A stretch of 50,472 bases of DNA, from assembly GCF_010206195.1 (NCBI RefSeq), contig NZ_VIQT01000003.1, forward strand, positions 185,299 through 235,770, given 5' to 3'. This DNA is from Anaerotruncus colihominis. GTDB lineage: Bacteria; Bacillota; Clostridia; Oscillospirales; Ruminococcaceae. Position 1 is the first letter of the stretch. Every line of letters begins with the position of its first letter. A model generated the notes under the pieces. It did no database searches. It saw nothing but the letters and a program-made list of their open reading frames with translations, and was not told the DNA's origin. Below are positions 15,970 to 23,480 of the stretch, piece by piece. Both the position numbers and the translations under genes were made by a program.

Positions 15970-17067
15970 TCACTGGACGACGTTTTCGTCCTCCGTAATC
16001 TGGATTTCGCCGCTCTTGATACCTTCCACGACCTTCAGCACACCCTGCTGAAGCTCCTCGGGGAGCTTGTCGAAATCGCGCTGATCATACATGGGCAGTC
16101 CCTGCTCAAGACCATACGCCTTGTCGCCGCTTTCATATGTGCCGTCAAACACGCTCTTGCCTTCGACATAAAGCGCCTCGTCAAACGGCTTGAGCGCCGA
16201 CCAGAATACGCACGGATCGACATCGCCCTGCCAATCGTCGCTGCCGATGCACTTGATGCCCTGATCCGCGCAGCCCGCGATGACGCCGAGCCCGCTGCGG
16301 GACGCCGACTGGAAGATCAGATCAACGCCGTTATTTTGGATCATCAGCTTGGCGACCTCCTGGCCCTTGACCGGGTCCTGATCATTGCCGACATACGCGA
16401 CCTCGACCGGGATGCTCTCGTCGACATAATGCACGCCGGCGATGAAGCCGTCGCGGTACCGGCGGCTGACCGGGCGGTCGGCGTGTGCGATGAAGCCAAC
16501 CTTCTTAACCTGTGTGTTGTTCGCCGCGATATACCCTGTGATAAACGACGACGCGTACGGGTCGACCGAAATGGAGCTGACGTTCGGCTGGTTCGTCTTC
16601 ATATAGACGTCAGCCAGGATGAATTTTGTATTGGGATATTCCGGAGCGACCTTGACGGCTAGCTCGGACAAATCGCCCCACATGCAGTAGACCGGGTTCG
16701 CGCCAAGCTCCGCCATCGCGCGGACCTGATCCTCATATTCCGCCTTGTCAAGCGTCTCGATGATCTTTAATTCCGCGCCCGTCTCCGCGGAGAGCTTCTC
16801 CAGGCCCTTGACACACAGCGCGATGAATGGGTCGCCGACCGGCGACGGGATCAGCAGGGCGATCGGCTTGTCGCCCGTCGGCACGGCGTCCGCTGCTGAC
16901 GCGGCTGGAGCGGCTGGAGCGGCCTGCTCCGCCGGTTCCGGGGCCGGCTGCGCCGCAGAAGCCGCGGCGGAAGCCGGCGCGTTCGACGGGGCCGGAGCGA
17001 CGCCGCAGCCCGCCAACAGGCTTACGCACATCATCAGGCTTAAAAGCATTGCGATGGTCCTTTTCAT
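15970..17067 (-). CDS. BMP family substrate-binding lipoprotein
   Basis: A 365-aa lipoprotein: a signal with lipobox LLAGC, an Ala/Pro-rich linker (residues 20-60), then a PnrA/BMP periplasmic-binding fold (KPIALLIPSPVGDPF, YVGNDQDPVKGQEVAKLMI, DLIFQSASRSGLGV, KCIGSDDWQGDVDP). BMP proteins bind purine nucleosides or related ligands. The start ATG at 17067 is preferred because AAAGGA is well spaced from it; the ATG at 17076 overlaps that site. It is the second gene of the operon, 60 bp after the ADP-ribosylglycohydrolase-family gene, with a small GGGG/CCCC hairpin in the gap that may trim or stabilise the mRNA. Confidence 0.92.
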   Translation of the reverse strand: MKRTIAMLLSLMMCVSLLAGCGVAPAPSNAPASAAASAAQPAPEPAEQAAPAAPAASAADAVPTGDKPIALLIPSPVGDPFIALCVKGLEKLSAETGAELKIIETLDKAEYEDQVRAMAELGANPVYCMWGDLSELAVKVAPEYPNTKFILADVYMKTNQPNVSSISVDPYASSFITGYIAANNTQVKKVGFIAHADRPVSRRYRDGFIAGVHYVDESIPVEVAYVGNDQDPVKGQEVAKLMIQNNGVDLIFQSASRSGLGVIAGCADQGIKCIGSDDWQGDVDPCVFWSALKPFDEALYVEGKSVFDGTYESGDKAYGLEQGLPMYDQRDFDKLPEELQQGVLKVVEGIKSGEIQITEDENVVQ

Positions 17068-17127
17068 TTCCAACATCCTTTCATTCTTGCTTATTCATAT
17101 CCCAGGGGTACGCCCCTTAAAAAACAG

Positions 17128-18537
17128 TCATATCCAGTGGCGGCAAATTGCGCCGATCGTCTTTTCTGACAGGGAAGTGATGCTCTGTGTCTCCATCGTG
17201 CGCACATATGTATCTAAACGGTCCTCAAGCGGCTCGGTGAACTTTTTATCAAGCCGCTTCGCGCCAAGCATCGCGCCGTATGCATGGCCGACCGGCCCGC
17301 CGGTGCAGTCATTGTCCTGGCCGGACATCATCAGAATGCTCATCGCCTTGTTGTAGTCGTTGCCGGCGAAGTAGATCGCCACAACCTCGGAGGCGAGATT
17401 GGGATATGTATGCACCCAGTTGTAACGCTTGTAATGCTCCTCGCACAGCTCCCAGGCGGCGCGGTAATCAGGCGACTTTTCACACGCGTCAAACGCAAAT
17501 TCAAGCACCGTGTACAGCTCGCTGTCCTGCGGGACAGCCCGCATGGCCTTCTGCAAAACGGTCTGCATGTCCGTTTCAACATACGCCATCGAAACGAGCA
17601 CCGCATTGAACACCTCCGCCAGGATACCGTTATTGTGGTGCGAAACACGCCCGTCCTTCCATGCAAGCCCGGCCGCCAGGCGCGGCCTGCCAGGCGCGAG
17701 CGCGCCGCAGACGGCGGCGCGCATCGCCGCGCCGATCATCTCGCGGTATGGATTGACAAGATAACCGCTCTGCGGCGGATAGATGCCGGAGCGCATATGG
17801 CGCAGCGCAACCTCCTCGGCCGTATAGGCGAATGGGATCAACCCGACCCATTTATCCGCGATGTCGTCCGACGAAATCGCAAAACCCTTCTCCAAAAACG
17901 CGTCGAGCAGCGCAAGCTCAAAGGTGATATCGTCGTTGAGCGTCTCGGGAGGCTTGACATATCCGTCTATTTCGCCGAACACCTCCCAGAGCTGCGACGA
18001 CTTAAAGCCTTCAACCGCCGTCCCAAGCGCGGAGCCGATGATCTCCCCGAGCCAGCCGCCGTGCACGCGGTCGAACAGTTCCTCACGCTGCGGCAGCGCG
18101 TAATCGGGGTATTCCTCCAAATGCACATTTTCAAGATACTGTTCAAACGTCTCGTAGATCGTATAGGACCAATATGGATGGCCAGGGATTTTCGGCGCTT
18201 CAGCGAGATGTTTAAACACGCGCGCGTTGATGATTTGTAAATCGATCAGCCGGTCATCCCGAATCGCGTCAAACGCCTGCGGGATCAGGGCTTCCGCCTT
18301 TGACACGTCATAGCCCATATTCGCCATGCTGCTGATCGCGCCGAGCATCTTGGAATACGGCGCTTTTGATTCAGGAAGCGGCTTTGACCAGGCACCCTTA
18401 CCGTTTTCAAGCATCTGGCGCGCTTCCTCGAGAAATTTCCCCTCCAAAAGGCTGTCCCATTCGATCAGATCGGTGCGGTTTTTGACCGGCGCTGCGCTGC
18501 AAAACAGCTCATAGTCCCATTCCCAAGCTTTTTTCAT
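17128..18537 (-). CDS. ADP-ribosylglycohydrolase family protein
   Basis: A 469-aa protein. An N-terminal helical extension of about 150 residues precedes an ADP-ribosylglycohydrolase (DraG) domain starting at DRVHGGWLGEIIGSALG. The metal-binding positions appear as LNDDITFE and GQDNDCTGGPVGHAYGA, the latter being the family's D-x-D-x-T-like C-terminal site in a DNDCTG variant. Known members remove ADP-ribose from proteins or nucleic acids. Here it is the first gene of a nucleoside importer operon, so an N-glycosidic bond in an imported nucleoside-like compound is a plausible substrate; that is inference. The ATG follows GTAGGAGTTG. There is no signal peptide, so it acts in the cytoplasm. Confidence 0.8.
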   Translation of the reverse strand: MKKAWEWDYELFCSAAPVKNRTDLIEWDSLLEGKFLEEARQMLENGKGAWSKPLPESKAPYSKMLGAISSMANMGYDVSKAEALIPQAFDAIRDDRLIDLQIINARVFKHLAEAPKIPGHPYWSYTIYETFEQYLENVHLEEYPDYALPQREELFDRVHGGWLGEIIGSALGTAVEGFKSSQLWEVFGEIDGYVKPPETLNDDITFELALLDAFLEKGFAISSDDIADKWVGLIPFAYTAEEVALRHMRSGIYPPQSGYLVNPYREMIGAAMRAAVCGALAPGRPRLAAGLAWKDGRVSHHNNGILAEVFNAVLVSMAYVETDMQTVLQKAMRAVPQDSELYTVLEFAFDACEKSPDYRAAWELCEEHYKRYNWVHTYPNLASEVVAIYFAGNDYNKAMSILMMSGQDNDCTGGPVGHAYGAMLGAKRLDKKFTEPLEDRLDTYVRTMETQSITSLSEKTIGAICRHWI

Positions 18538-18580
18538 GCAATCAACTCCTACTTTTTACCTGTAAAGGAATCCAAATCCA

Positions 18581-18610
18581 TTGGAAAACGGATTTCTTTT
18601 ATTGTATACT
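18581..18610 (+). promoter_or_regulatory. Candidate pucR promoter
   Basis: TTGGAA (18581-18586) and TATACT (18605-18610) are separated by 18 bp, 40 bp upstream of the pucR ATG. The -10 overlaps that of the divergent promoter. Confidence 0.5.
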
Positions 18611-18631
18611 ATTCCTATATTTTCTGTCGAA
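18603..18631 (-). promoter_or_regulatory. Candidate promoter of the ADPRGH-BMP importer operon
   Basis: On the minus strand TTCGAC (18631-18626) and TATACA (18608-18603) are separated by 17 bp, 65 bp upstream of the ADP-ribosylglycohydrolase-family ATG. The two divergent -10 boxes share the palindrome GTATAC. Confidence 0.45.
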
Positions 18632-18649
18632 AAGGGAGGCTATCTGTCG

Positions 18650-19837
18650 ATGTCGTTCTGTTGCGCCGATCTTTTAAAACTAAAGCACTTCAAACAGGTC
18701 CGTTTGGCGGCCGGGGAAAAAGGGCTTTACCGCCAGATATCCTGGCCGTTTATCTGTACAACGCCGACCATCTCGCAATGGCTGCATGGCGGCGAATTGC
18801 TGTTTATCTCAAACGCCGGACCCGATACGGATGAAGCGGACCTGCTCGCGCTCGCGCGCGAATCGGTTGAAAAGGCGCTTTCCGGTATGGTCCTGCTGAC
18901 AGGCGGCGATTCCATCCCCACTGTTCCACACGCCCTGTCCCACCTTTGCGACGAAGCGGCCTTTCCATTGTTTGATATGCCCTGGGACATCAAACTGGTC
19001 GATATTACGCAGGAGATCTCCGAGGCGATTCTCTACCGCAGGGCGCAGAGCAAAAAGGGGCAGCGGTTCATTGAACAGCTTCTGTTTTCTGATGACGACC
19101 GGCGCAGCTTCGAGGAGCTAGCTGGCTTTTACGAGGTGCCCTGCCGTCCGATCCGGTTTGTCACGGTGGTCGATTTTCCGCCGGATTCCCTATCTCCGAC
19201 AGCTCAGGAGCGTATAAAATCCGATATTTCCCATACGTTTAAATCCACTGGCGGCGACGGATACACTGCGCTCACAATGGGACATCTCAACACCGTCGTC
19301 TGCCTTGCGCTCGCCAACGACGCGCGCGCCGCCGGGCTGCTGAACAGAAGCATCGCCGACGCGTTTGAAACGCTTTGCTCCCGATACCCGCATGCTGGGC
19401 TTCGGCTTGGGATCGGCCGTGTATGCGGACCGGAAAGCAATGTCCGCGTCAGCTATACCGATGCTGGAAAGGCCTTGGCGCTCTTGAGCGGCAGCTCATT
19501 CTGTGGGAATACACTTCATTATTCTGATCTCGGAATATACAAATTGTTTTTCGAAATACAGGATCGTGAGGAGATCCGGCGTTACTATATGGAAAATCTG
19601 GAATGCCTTATTGAAGCCGACCGCAAAAACGGGTCTGATCTGGTCGGCACGCTGCGTTCCTATCTCTACAACAACTGCAACCTTTTGCGCACGTCGCAGG
19701 CGCTTTATATCCATCGCAATACATTGATCTACCGGTTAAATACCATCCGTGGGCTGCTCGACCGCGATTTAGACGACGCACTTGTCCGCCACGAGCTGTT
19801 CAACAGTCTGCTGGCCGCCGATTTTCTGAATCATTGA
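18650..19837 (+). CDS. PucR family transcriptional regulator
   Basis: A 395-aa regulator with the PucR layout: an N-terminal purine-catabolism-regulator domain (about 1-130; ISQWLHGGELLFISNAG), a central GGDEF-like domain (about 150-290), and a C-terminal HTH_30 domain with the signature TSQALYIHRNTLIYRLNTI. PucR-type proteins respond to purine breakdown products and control purine, allantoin or other nitrogen-compound genes. The ATG at 18650 follows GGAGG; an earlier in-frame ATG (18581) lies in the promoter. It is divergent from the nucleoside importer operon and converges on the CodA-like gene, overlapping its end by 69 bp. It likely controls the flanking operons. Confidence 0.9.
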   Translation: MSFCCADLLKLKHFKQVRLAAGEKGLYRQISWPFICTTPTISQWLHGGELLFISNAGPDTDEADLLALARESVEKALSGMVLLTGGDSIPTVPHALSHLCDEAAFPLFDMPWDIKLVDITQEISEAILYRRAQSKKGQRFIEQLLFSDDDRRSFEELAGFYEVPCRPIRFVTVVDFPPDSLSPTAQERIKSDISHTFKSTGGDGYTALTMGHLNTVVCLALANDARAAGLLNRSIADAFETLCSRYPHAGLRLGIGRVCGPESNVRVSYTDAGKALALLSGSSFCGNTLHYSDLGIYKLFFEIQDREEIRRYYMENLECLIEADRKNGSDLVGTLRSYLYNNCNLLRTSQALYIHRNTLIYRLNTIRGLLDRDLDDALVRHELFNSLLAADFLNH

Positions 19838-21106
19838 TAACTCTCCGCCTGTCAAAAACAGCTCCTGTGTATAGATTTGTTCATTTCGTATAAATAAAAT
19901 CCGTCCGCCGCGCACCGAACATGCGACTGGTGCGCGCTCACACACGGCGTCGAATGGATTGTCCGCGTTGAGCGCAATAAAACTGGCCGGCCGGCCAGGG
20001 GCGATTCCATACCCCTCCCCCAGGCGCAGCGCCTGCGCGCCGTTGTCGGTAATCAGGCTGAGCGCATGTTCAATCTGTTCGGATTCTGTCAGCTGGCATA
20101 CATGCAGTCCCGCATCAAGCACATTCATGAGGTTGCCTGAACCGAGCGGATACCATGGATCGGAGATCGAATCCTGCGCAAAGCACACGTTGAGCCCCGC
20201 AGCCAGCAGCTCCGGTACGCGCGTCACGCCGCGACGGCGTGGATATGCGTCCCCGCGGCCCTGCAAATGCAGGTTCTCCGTCGGGCATACCGCGAAATGT
20301 ATGCCCGCGCGCTGCAGCAGGCCGAACAGGCGCGCGGTATATGCATTGTTGTAGGAGCCCATCGCACATGTATGGCTGGCCGTCGTCAGCTCCCCTATGC
20401 CATGCAGGTACGCCTGTGAAGCAAGCTCCTCCAAAAAGCGCGACTGCTCGTCATCCGTTTCATCGCAATGCACATCAACCATGCGGCCATATTTCATCGC
20501 CAGGCGAACTGCCCGGCGTACGGAGCGGATACCAAAGTCACGGGTAAATTCATAGTGTGGGATCGCGCCGACAACGTCAGCGCCCATCTCGAGCGCCTCC
20601 TCCACAAGACGGTCTCCGCCCGGATAGGCATACATCCCCTCCTGCGGAAAGGCAACAATCTGAATGGAGACGAAGTCCCGCAGCTCCTCCCGCAGCTCCA
20701 GCATAGCCCTTAGGCCCGTCAGCGCCGGATCTGTCACATCGACATGCGTGCGGATGTGCTGCACGCCGCTTAAAACCTGCTTTTTGACTGCTATGCGCGC
20801 GCGGCGCTTCATATCCTGTGCGCTCATGCCAGCCTTTGTCCGCGACCAGCGGGAAATTCCTTCAAACAGCGTGTCGCCCGCGCCCAGAGCGCCAGGTTCG
20901 CGCGCGGTATAGACATAATCGAGGTGTATATGAGGCTCGACATATGGCGGCAGCACCAGCCGCCCGCCAAGGTCGATGCGCGGTACCTGGGGATACGCCT
21001 GCGCCAGCGACGGCGCGATCTCTGCAAAAACGCCGCCGTCTATCAAAAGATCGACCGGACATATATCCGTGCGGCGCCGTATATTTGTAAATAAAAGCCT
21101 GTCCAT
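19769..21106 (-). CDS. codA: Cytosine deaminase-like amidohydrolase
   Basis: A 445-aa metal-dependent hydrolase that aligns almost without gaps with Escherichia coli CodA. Metal and catalytic residues are present: His59/His61 (EPHIH), Gln154 (AFPQEG), His212/Glu215 (DVHCDE), His244 (SHT) and Asp311. At the substrate-contact position equivalent to E. coli Asp314 there is Ser312, and His312 is replaced by Gln310 (FAQDSISDPW), so the preferred substrate may not be cytosine; bacterial cytosine deaminases can also act on creatinine. The C-terminus is about 20 residues longer than CodA and is encoded antisense to the end of pucR. The ATG follows GGAGGAACC. It is divergent from a creatininase gene. 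Confidence 0.85.
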   Translation of the reverse strand: MDRLLFTNIRRRTDICPVDLLIDGGVFAEIAPSLAQAYPQVPRIDLGGRLVLPPYVEPHIHLDYVYTAREPGALGAGDTLFEGISRWSRTKAGMSAQDMKRRARIAVKKQVLSGVQHIRTHVDVTDPALTGLRAMLELREELRDFVSIQIVAFPQEGMYAYPGGDRLVEEALEMGADVVGAIPHYEFTRDFGIRSVRRAVRLAMKYGRMVDVHCDETDDEQSRFLEELASQAYLHGIGELTTASHTCAMGSYNNAYTARLFGLLQRAGIHFAVCPTENLHLQGRGDAYPRRRGVTRVPELLAAGLNVCFAQDSISDPWYPLGSGNLMNVLDAGLHVCQLTESEQIEHALSLITDNGAQALRLGEGYGIAPGRPASFIALNADNPFDAVCERAPVACSVRGGRILFIRNEQIYTQELFLTGGELSMIQKIGGQQTVEQLVADKCVV

Positions 21107-21180
21107 GACTTGGGTTCCTCCTGTATGCGGCCGTGCCGCTCATTTCTGTTAAAAGCATAGCACAGGCAAAGAGGCCCGTC

Positions 21181-21209
21181 ATTGTACGCATCGTACAAGC
21201 ATTTATCAA
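21181..21209 (-). promoter_or_regulatory. codA-like promoter with embedded palindromic operator
   Basis: On the minus strand TTGATA (21209-21204) and TACAAT (21186-21181) are separated by 17 bp. A perfect palindrome ttgtacgcatcgtacaa (21182-21198) covers the -10 and part of the spacer. Half-sites TTGTAC (21223-21228) and GTACAA (21276-21281) lie further toward the creatininase gene. Confidence 0.7.
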
Positions 21210-21308
21210 GCTTTCAGACTTTTTGTACATTGTGAATATTTAGCATTCAATATATCCTTTATTTGTAGGATAAAAGTACAATTCATCTTTCGAACAAGGA
21301 GGATTCTT

Positions 21309-22064
21309 ATGTACCCTTCGGTTGATATGGAAACGATGACCTGGCTGGAATACCGCGAAAAAACCGATTCTATCCTGATTCTGCCCGTCGGCGCGACCGA
21401 GCAGCATGGTCCGCATCTCCCCTTATGTGTTGACGTGCTGCTCGCGCGCGCGTTTGCCCGCTGTCTCGCGCAGAAAATAAATGGTATTGTTGCGCCAGCA
21501 CTATCCTATGGGTATAAATCGAAGCCGCAAAGCGGCGGCGGACCACTTTTTCCCGGTACCATCGACTTGTCCGGAGCGACTCTCCAGCAGCTTGCGGCCG
21601 ATTTAATCGGTGAATTCGTGCGCGACGGATTTACGAAAATTTTCATCATGAACGCCCACTTTGAAAACGATCCGTTTCTGATCGAAGCCATGGATCTCTG
21701 CGCCGCCGAATATGCGGGGCGCGTCACGCTTGTTTTGTCCAACTGGTGGGACCCAATGCCCGACGAGCTGATCGGCCGCCTGTTCGACGAGACGCCGTTT
21801 CCCGGATGGGCCGCCGAACACGCCGCCATTACGGAAACCTCCCTGATGCTTTATTTCGCGCCGGAGCTTGTCCATATGGACCGTATCGACGACAGCGCGG
21901 CGGCCGCGCCGTGCGCCTACCATCGCTATCCTGTAAAGCCCGGCTGTGTCCCCGCGTCGGGCGTTCTTGCGTCGGCGCGCTCGTCCAGCGCCGAAAAGGG
22001 GCGGCTGATCGTCGAATCGGTCCTGCCGCGCCTGTGTGATATTGTCCGGGATGCCTTCGCATAG
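21309..22064 (+). CDS. Creatininase (creatinine amidohydrolase) family protein
   Basis: A 251-aa enzyme with the creatininase metal ligands in order: Glu31, His33 (ATEQHGPH), Asp42, His117 and Glu119 (NAHFEN). This is the same spacing I recall for the Pseudomonas enzyme (34, 36, 45, 120, 122). Trp147 (NWWDP) and Trp167 (GWAAEH) fall where two active-site tryptophans of true creatininase sit, which favours creatinine/creatine interconversion over related amidohydrolases such as MftE or FAPy deformylase. The ATG follows AAGGAGG. It is divergent from the CodA-like gene and shares its regulatory region. No creatinase gene is seen here. Confidence 0.82.
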   Translation: MYPSVDMETMTWLEYREKTDSILILPVGATEQHGPHLPLCVDVLLARAFARCLAQKINGIVAPALSYGYKSKPQSGGGPLFPGTIDLSGATLQQLAADLIGEFVRDGFTKIFIMNAHFENDPFLIEAMDLCAAEYAGRVTLVLSNWWDPMPDELIGRLFDETPFPGWAAEHAAITETSLMLYFAPELVHMDRIDDSAAAAPCAYHRYPVKPGCVPASGVLASARSSSAEKGRLIVESVLPRLCDIVRDAFA

Positions 22065-22086
22065 CGTATGCGCCGGCCCAGGGACA

Positions 22087-22387
22087 AAAAAGGCCCGCGG
22101 CGGAACATTCCGCCGCGGGCCTCAGCGTGTCGAAAATTCGACACGCTGCTGGCGGGCAACCAGAAATTACTGCGGCTCGCCGGCTCGCCTTGTGCATCCG
22201 TTTTCCCGCCAGTACCACCCTTCCTCTTACAAAACCGCTCACAGAGCGGTTTTGCGCTTTGAGGTATTTTTGTCCGGCGCATGTCCGGACAAAAATAGAT
22301 TCCTATGGAGACAGCGCATCGCTATGTCTGCCGGATTTTTTTGATAGCCTGAGGCCCGCGGCGGAACATTCCGCCGCGGGCCTTTTA
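22087..22387. repeat. Hairpin mosaic bounded by a duplicated terminator
   Basis: A 32-bp hairpin (arms aggcccgcggcgga) occurs twice, at 22091-22122 and 22352-22383, as exact direct repeats. Between them lie further hairpins: 22123-22148 (12-bp arms), 22231-22253 (9-bp arms) and 22265-22297 (13-bp arms). The first copy has its A tract outside (a terminator for the minus-strand binding-protein gene); the second has its T tract outside (a terminator for creatininase). No gene is seen in this 350-bp gap. Confidence 0.85.
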
Positions 22388-22414
22388 GTGGTCTGCGATC
22401 TTTGTATACTGTTT

Positions 22415-23416
22415 TTACGCCAGAGCAGCCGTATTCAGAACGGTAACGCCCGTATCGACCGTGGAGCCGTCGCCCGCATCGGTGCCGTCGAGCGCCGCGA
22501 CAGCGGCTTTGATGCCCTCATAACCCATGACATCCGGGTTCTGAGCCATCGTGCACAACAGGGAGCCGTCCTTGATGAGGCTCTGGATCATATCGGATTT
22601 ATCGAAGCCAACGCCGATCACATCGCCGCCGTCCTCTTTGATGGCGTTGCCCGTACCAACGGTGCAGCCTTCATTCGTTCCGAAGATACCCACGCAGCCC
22701 TGCGCGATATAGTTGGTCGCGATATCCTTCGACTTAGCGGCGTCGCCTTCGCTGTACTGCGTCTCGGCAATTTCAAAGTTGGTGCCTTCAAATGCGGAAC
22801 GGAAACCATTCTCACGGTCAACTGTGGAAGTGGTGGCCGCATTCGTGTTGATAATACCAATCTTGCCTTCAGTGACGCCCTTATCATTCAGAGCCTTGAG
22901 CATCTCCTCACCAGCGGTCCTGCCCGCGGCGGTGTTGTCAGTCGCAAAGGTCTTGACAGCCGGGTGATTCGCCGGCGAATCGACATAGACGATCTTGACG
23001 CCGGCGGCCTCGGCCTCCTTCAGGGCAGCCACGTCCGCGTCCGGACCGTTCGCAGCCAGCAGAATGGCCTGCGCGCCGTCAGCAACGGCATTGTTAATGC
23101 ATTCAATCTGCTTTGCGTCATCTTTGACATCCGGCGCCGTCCACTTGTAGTCGACGTTGCCAAGCTCGGCAACCGCCTCCTGGCAGCCCTTGTCCATGTT
23201 GACCCAGTGCTGATCCATCTGGTCCATGGAGATCATATAGATCTTGTAGGCGTCGCCGGAAGCAGCCGGAGTGGACGCGGCCGGAGCTGTGTCAGAGGCT
23301 GCGGGGGCCGACTCAGCCGGAGCGGATGGCGAAGCGGGCGAGCTGCCGCCGCTACATGCGGTGAACGCTGTGGCGAACATGGCTGATGCCAGCAATGCTG
23401 CAAAAATTCTTTTCAT
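22415..23416 (-). CDS. Sugar ABC substrate-binding lipoprotein (RbsB-like)
   Basis: A 333-aa lipoprotein: signal with lipobox TACS, Ser/Ala/Pro-rich linker to about residue 55, then a type I periplasmic-binding fold with features of the ribose/inositol group (YKIYMISMDQMDQHW, AILLAANGPDADVAALKEAEAAGVKIVYVDS, GIFGTNEGCTVGTGNAI). The ATG at 23416 follows GGAGGAAAAC; a longer frame lacks a site. It is the third gene of an ATPase-permease-binding-protein operon. The ligand is a sugar or polyol but cannot be named. The downstream gap carries the hairpin mosaic. Confidence 0.9.
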   Translation of the reverse strand: MKRIFAALLASAMFATAFTACSGGSSPASPSAPAESAPAASDTAPAASTPAASGDAYKIYMISMDQMDQHWVNMDKGCQEAVAELGNVDYKWTAPDVKDDAKQIECINNAVADGAQAILLAANGPDADVAALKEAEAAGVKIVYVDSPANHPAVKTFATDNTAAGRTAGEEMLKALNDKGVTEGKIGIINTNAATTSTVDRENGFRSAFEGTNFEIAETQYSEGDAAKSKDIATNYIAQGCVGIFGTNEGCTVGTGNAIKEDGGDVIGVGFDKSDMIQSLIKDGSLLCTMAQNPDVMGYEGIKAAVAALDGTDAGDGSTVDTGVTVLNTAALA

Positions 23417-23480
23417 TTCTGTTTTCCTCCTAAAGATATTTGTAAAAGCCTGTTTTGGCTTTTCAAACGCCAAATTTTAA

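Noticed and set aside
16980..18650. Purine riboswitch before the nucleoside importer or pucR
   Set aside because: The leaders are short (about 60-110 bp), and I could not find the conserved three-way junction pattern.
22127..23386. Long plus-strand ORF of 419 aa
   Set aside because: It lies antisense to the well supported substrate-binding lipoprotein gene and has no domain or ribosome site; it is a shadow of GC-rich coding bias.
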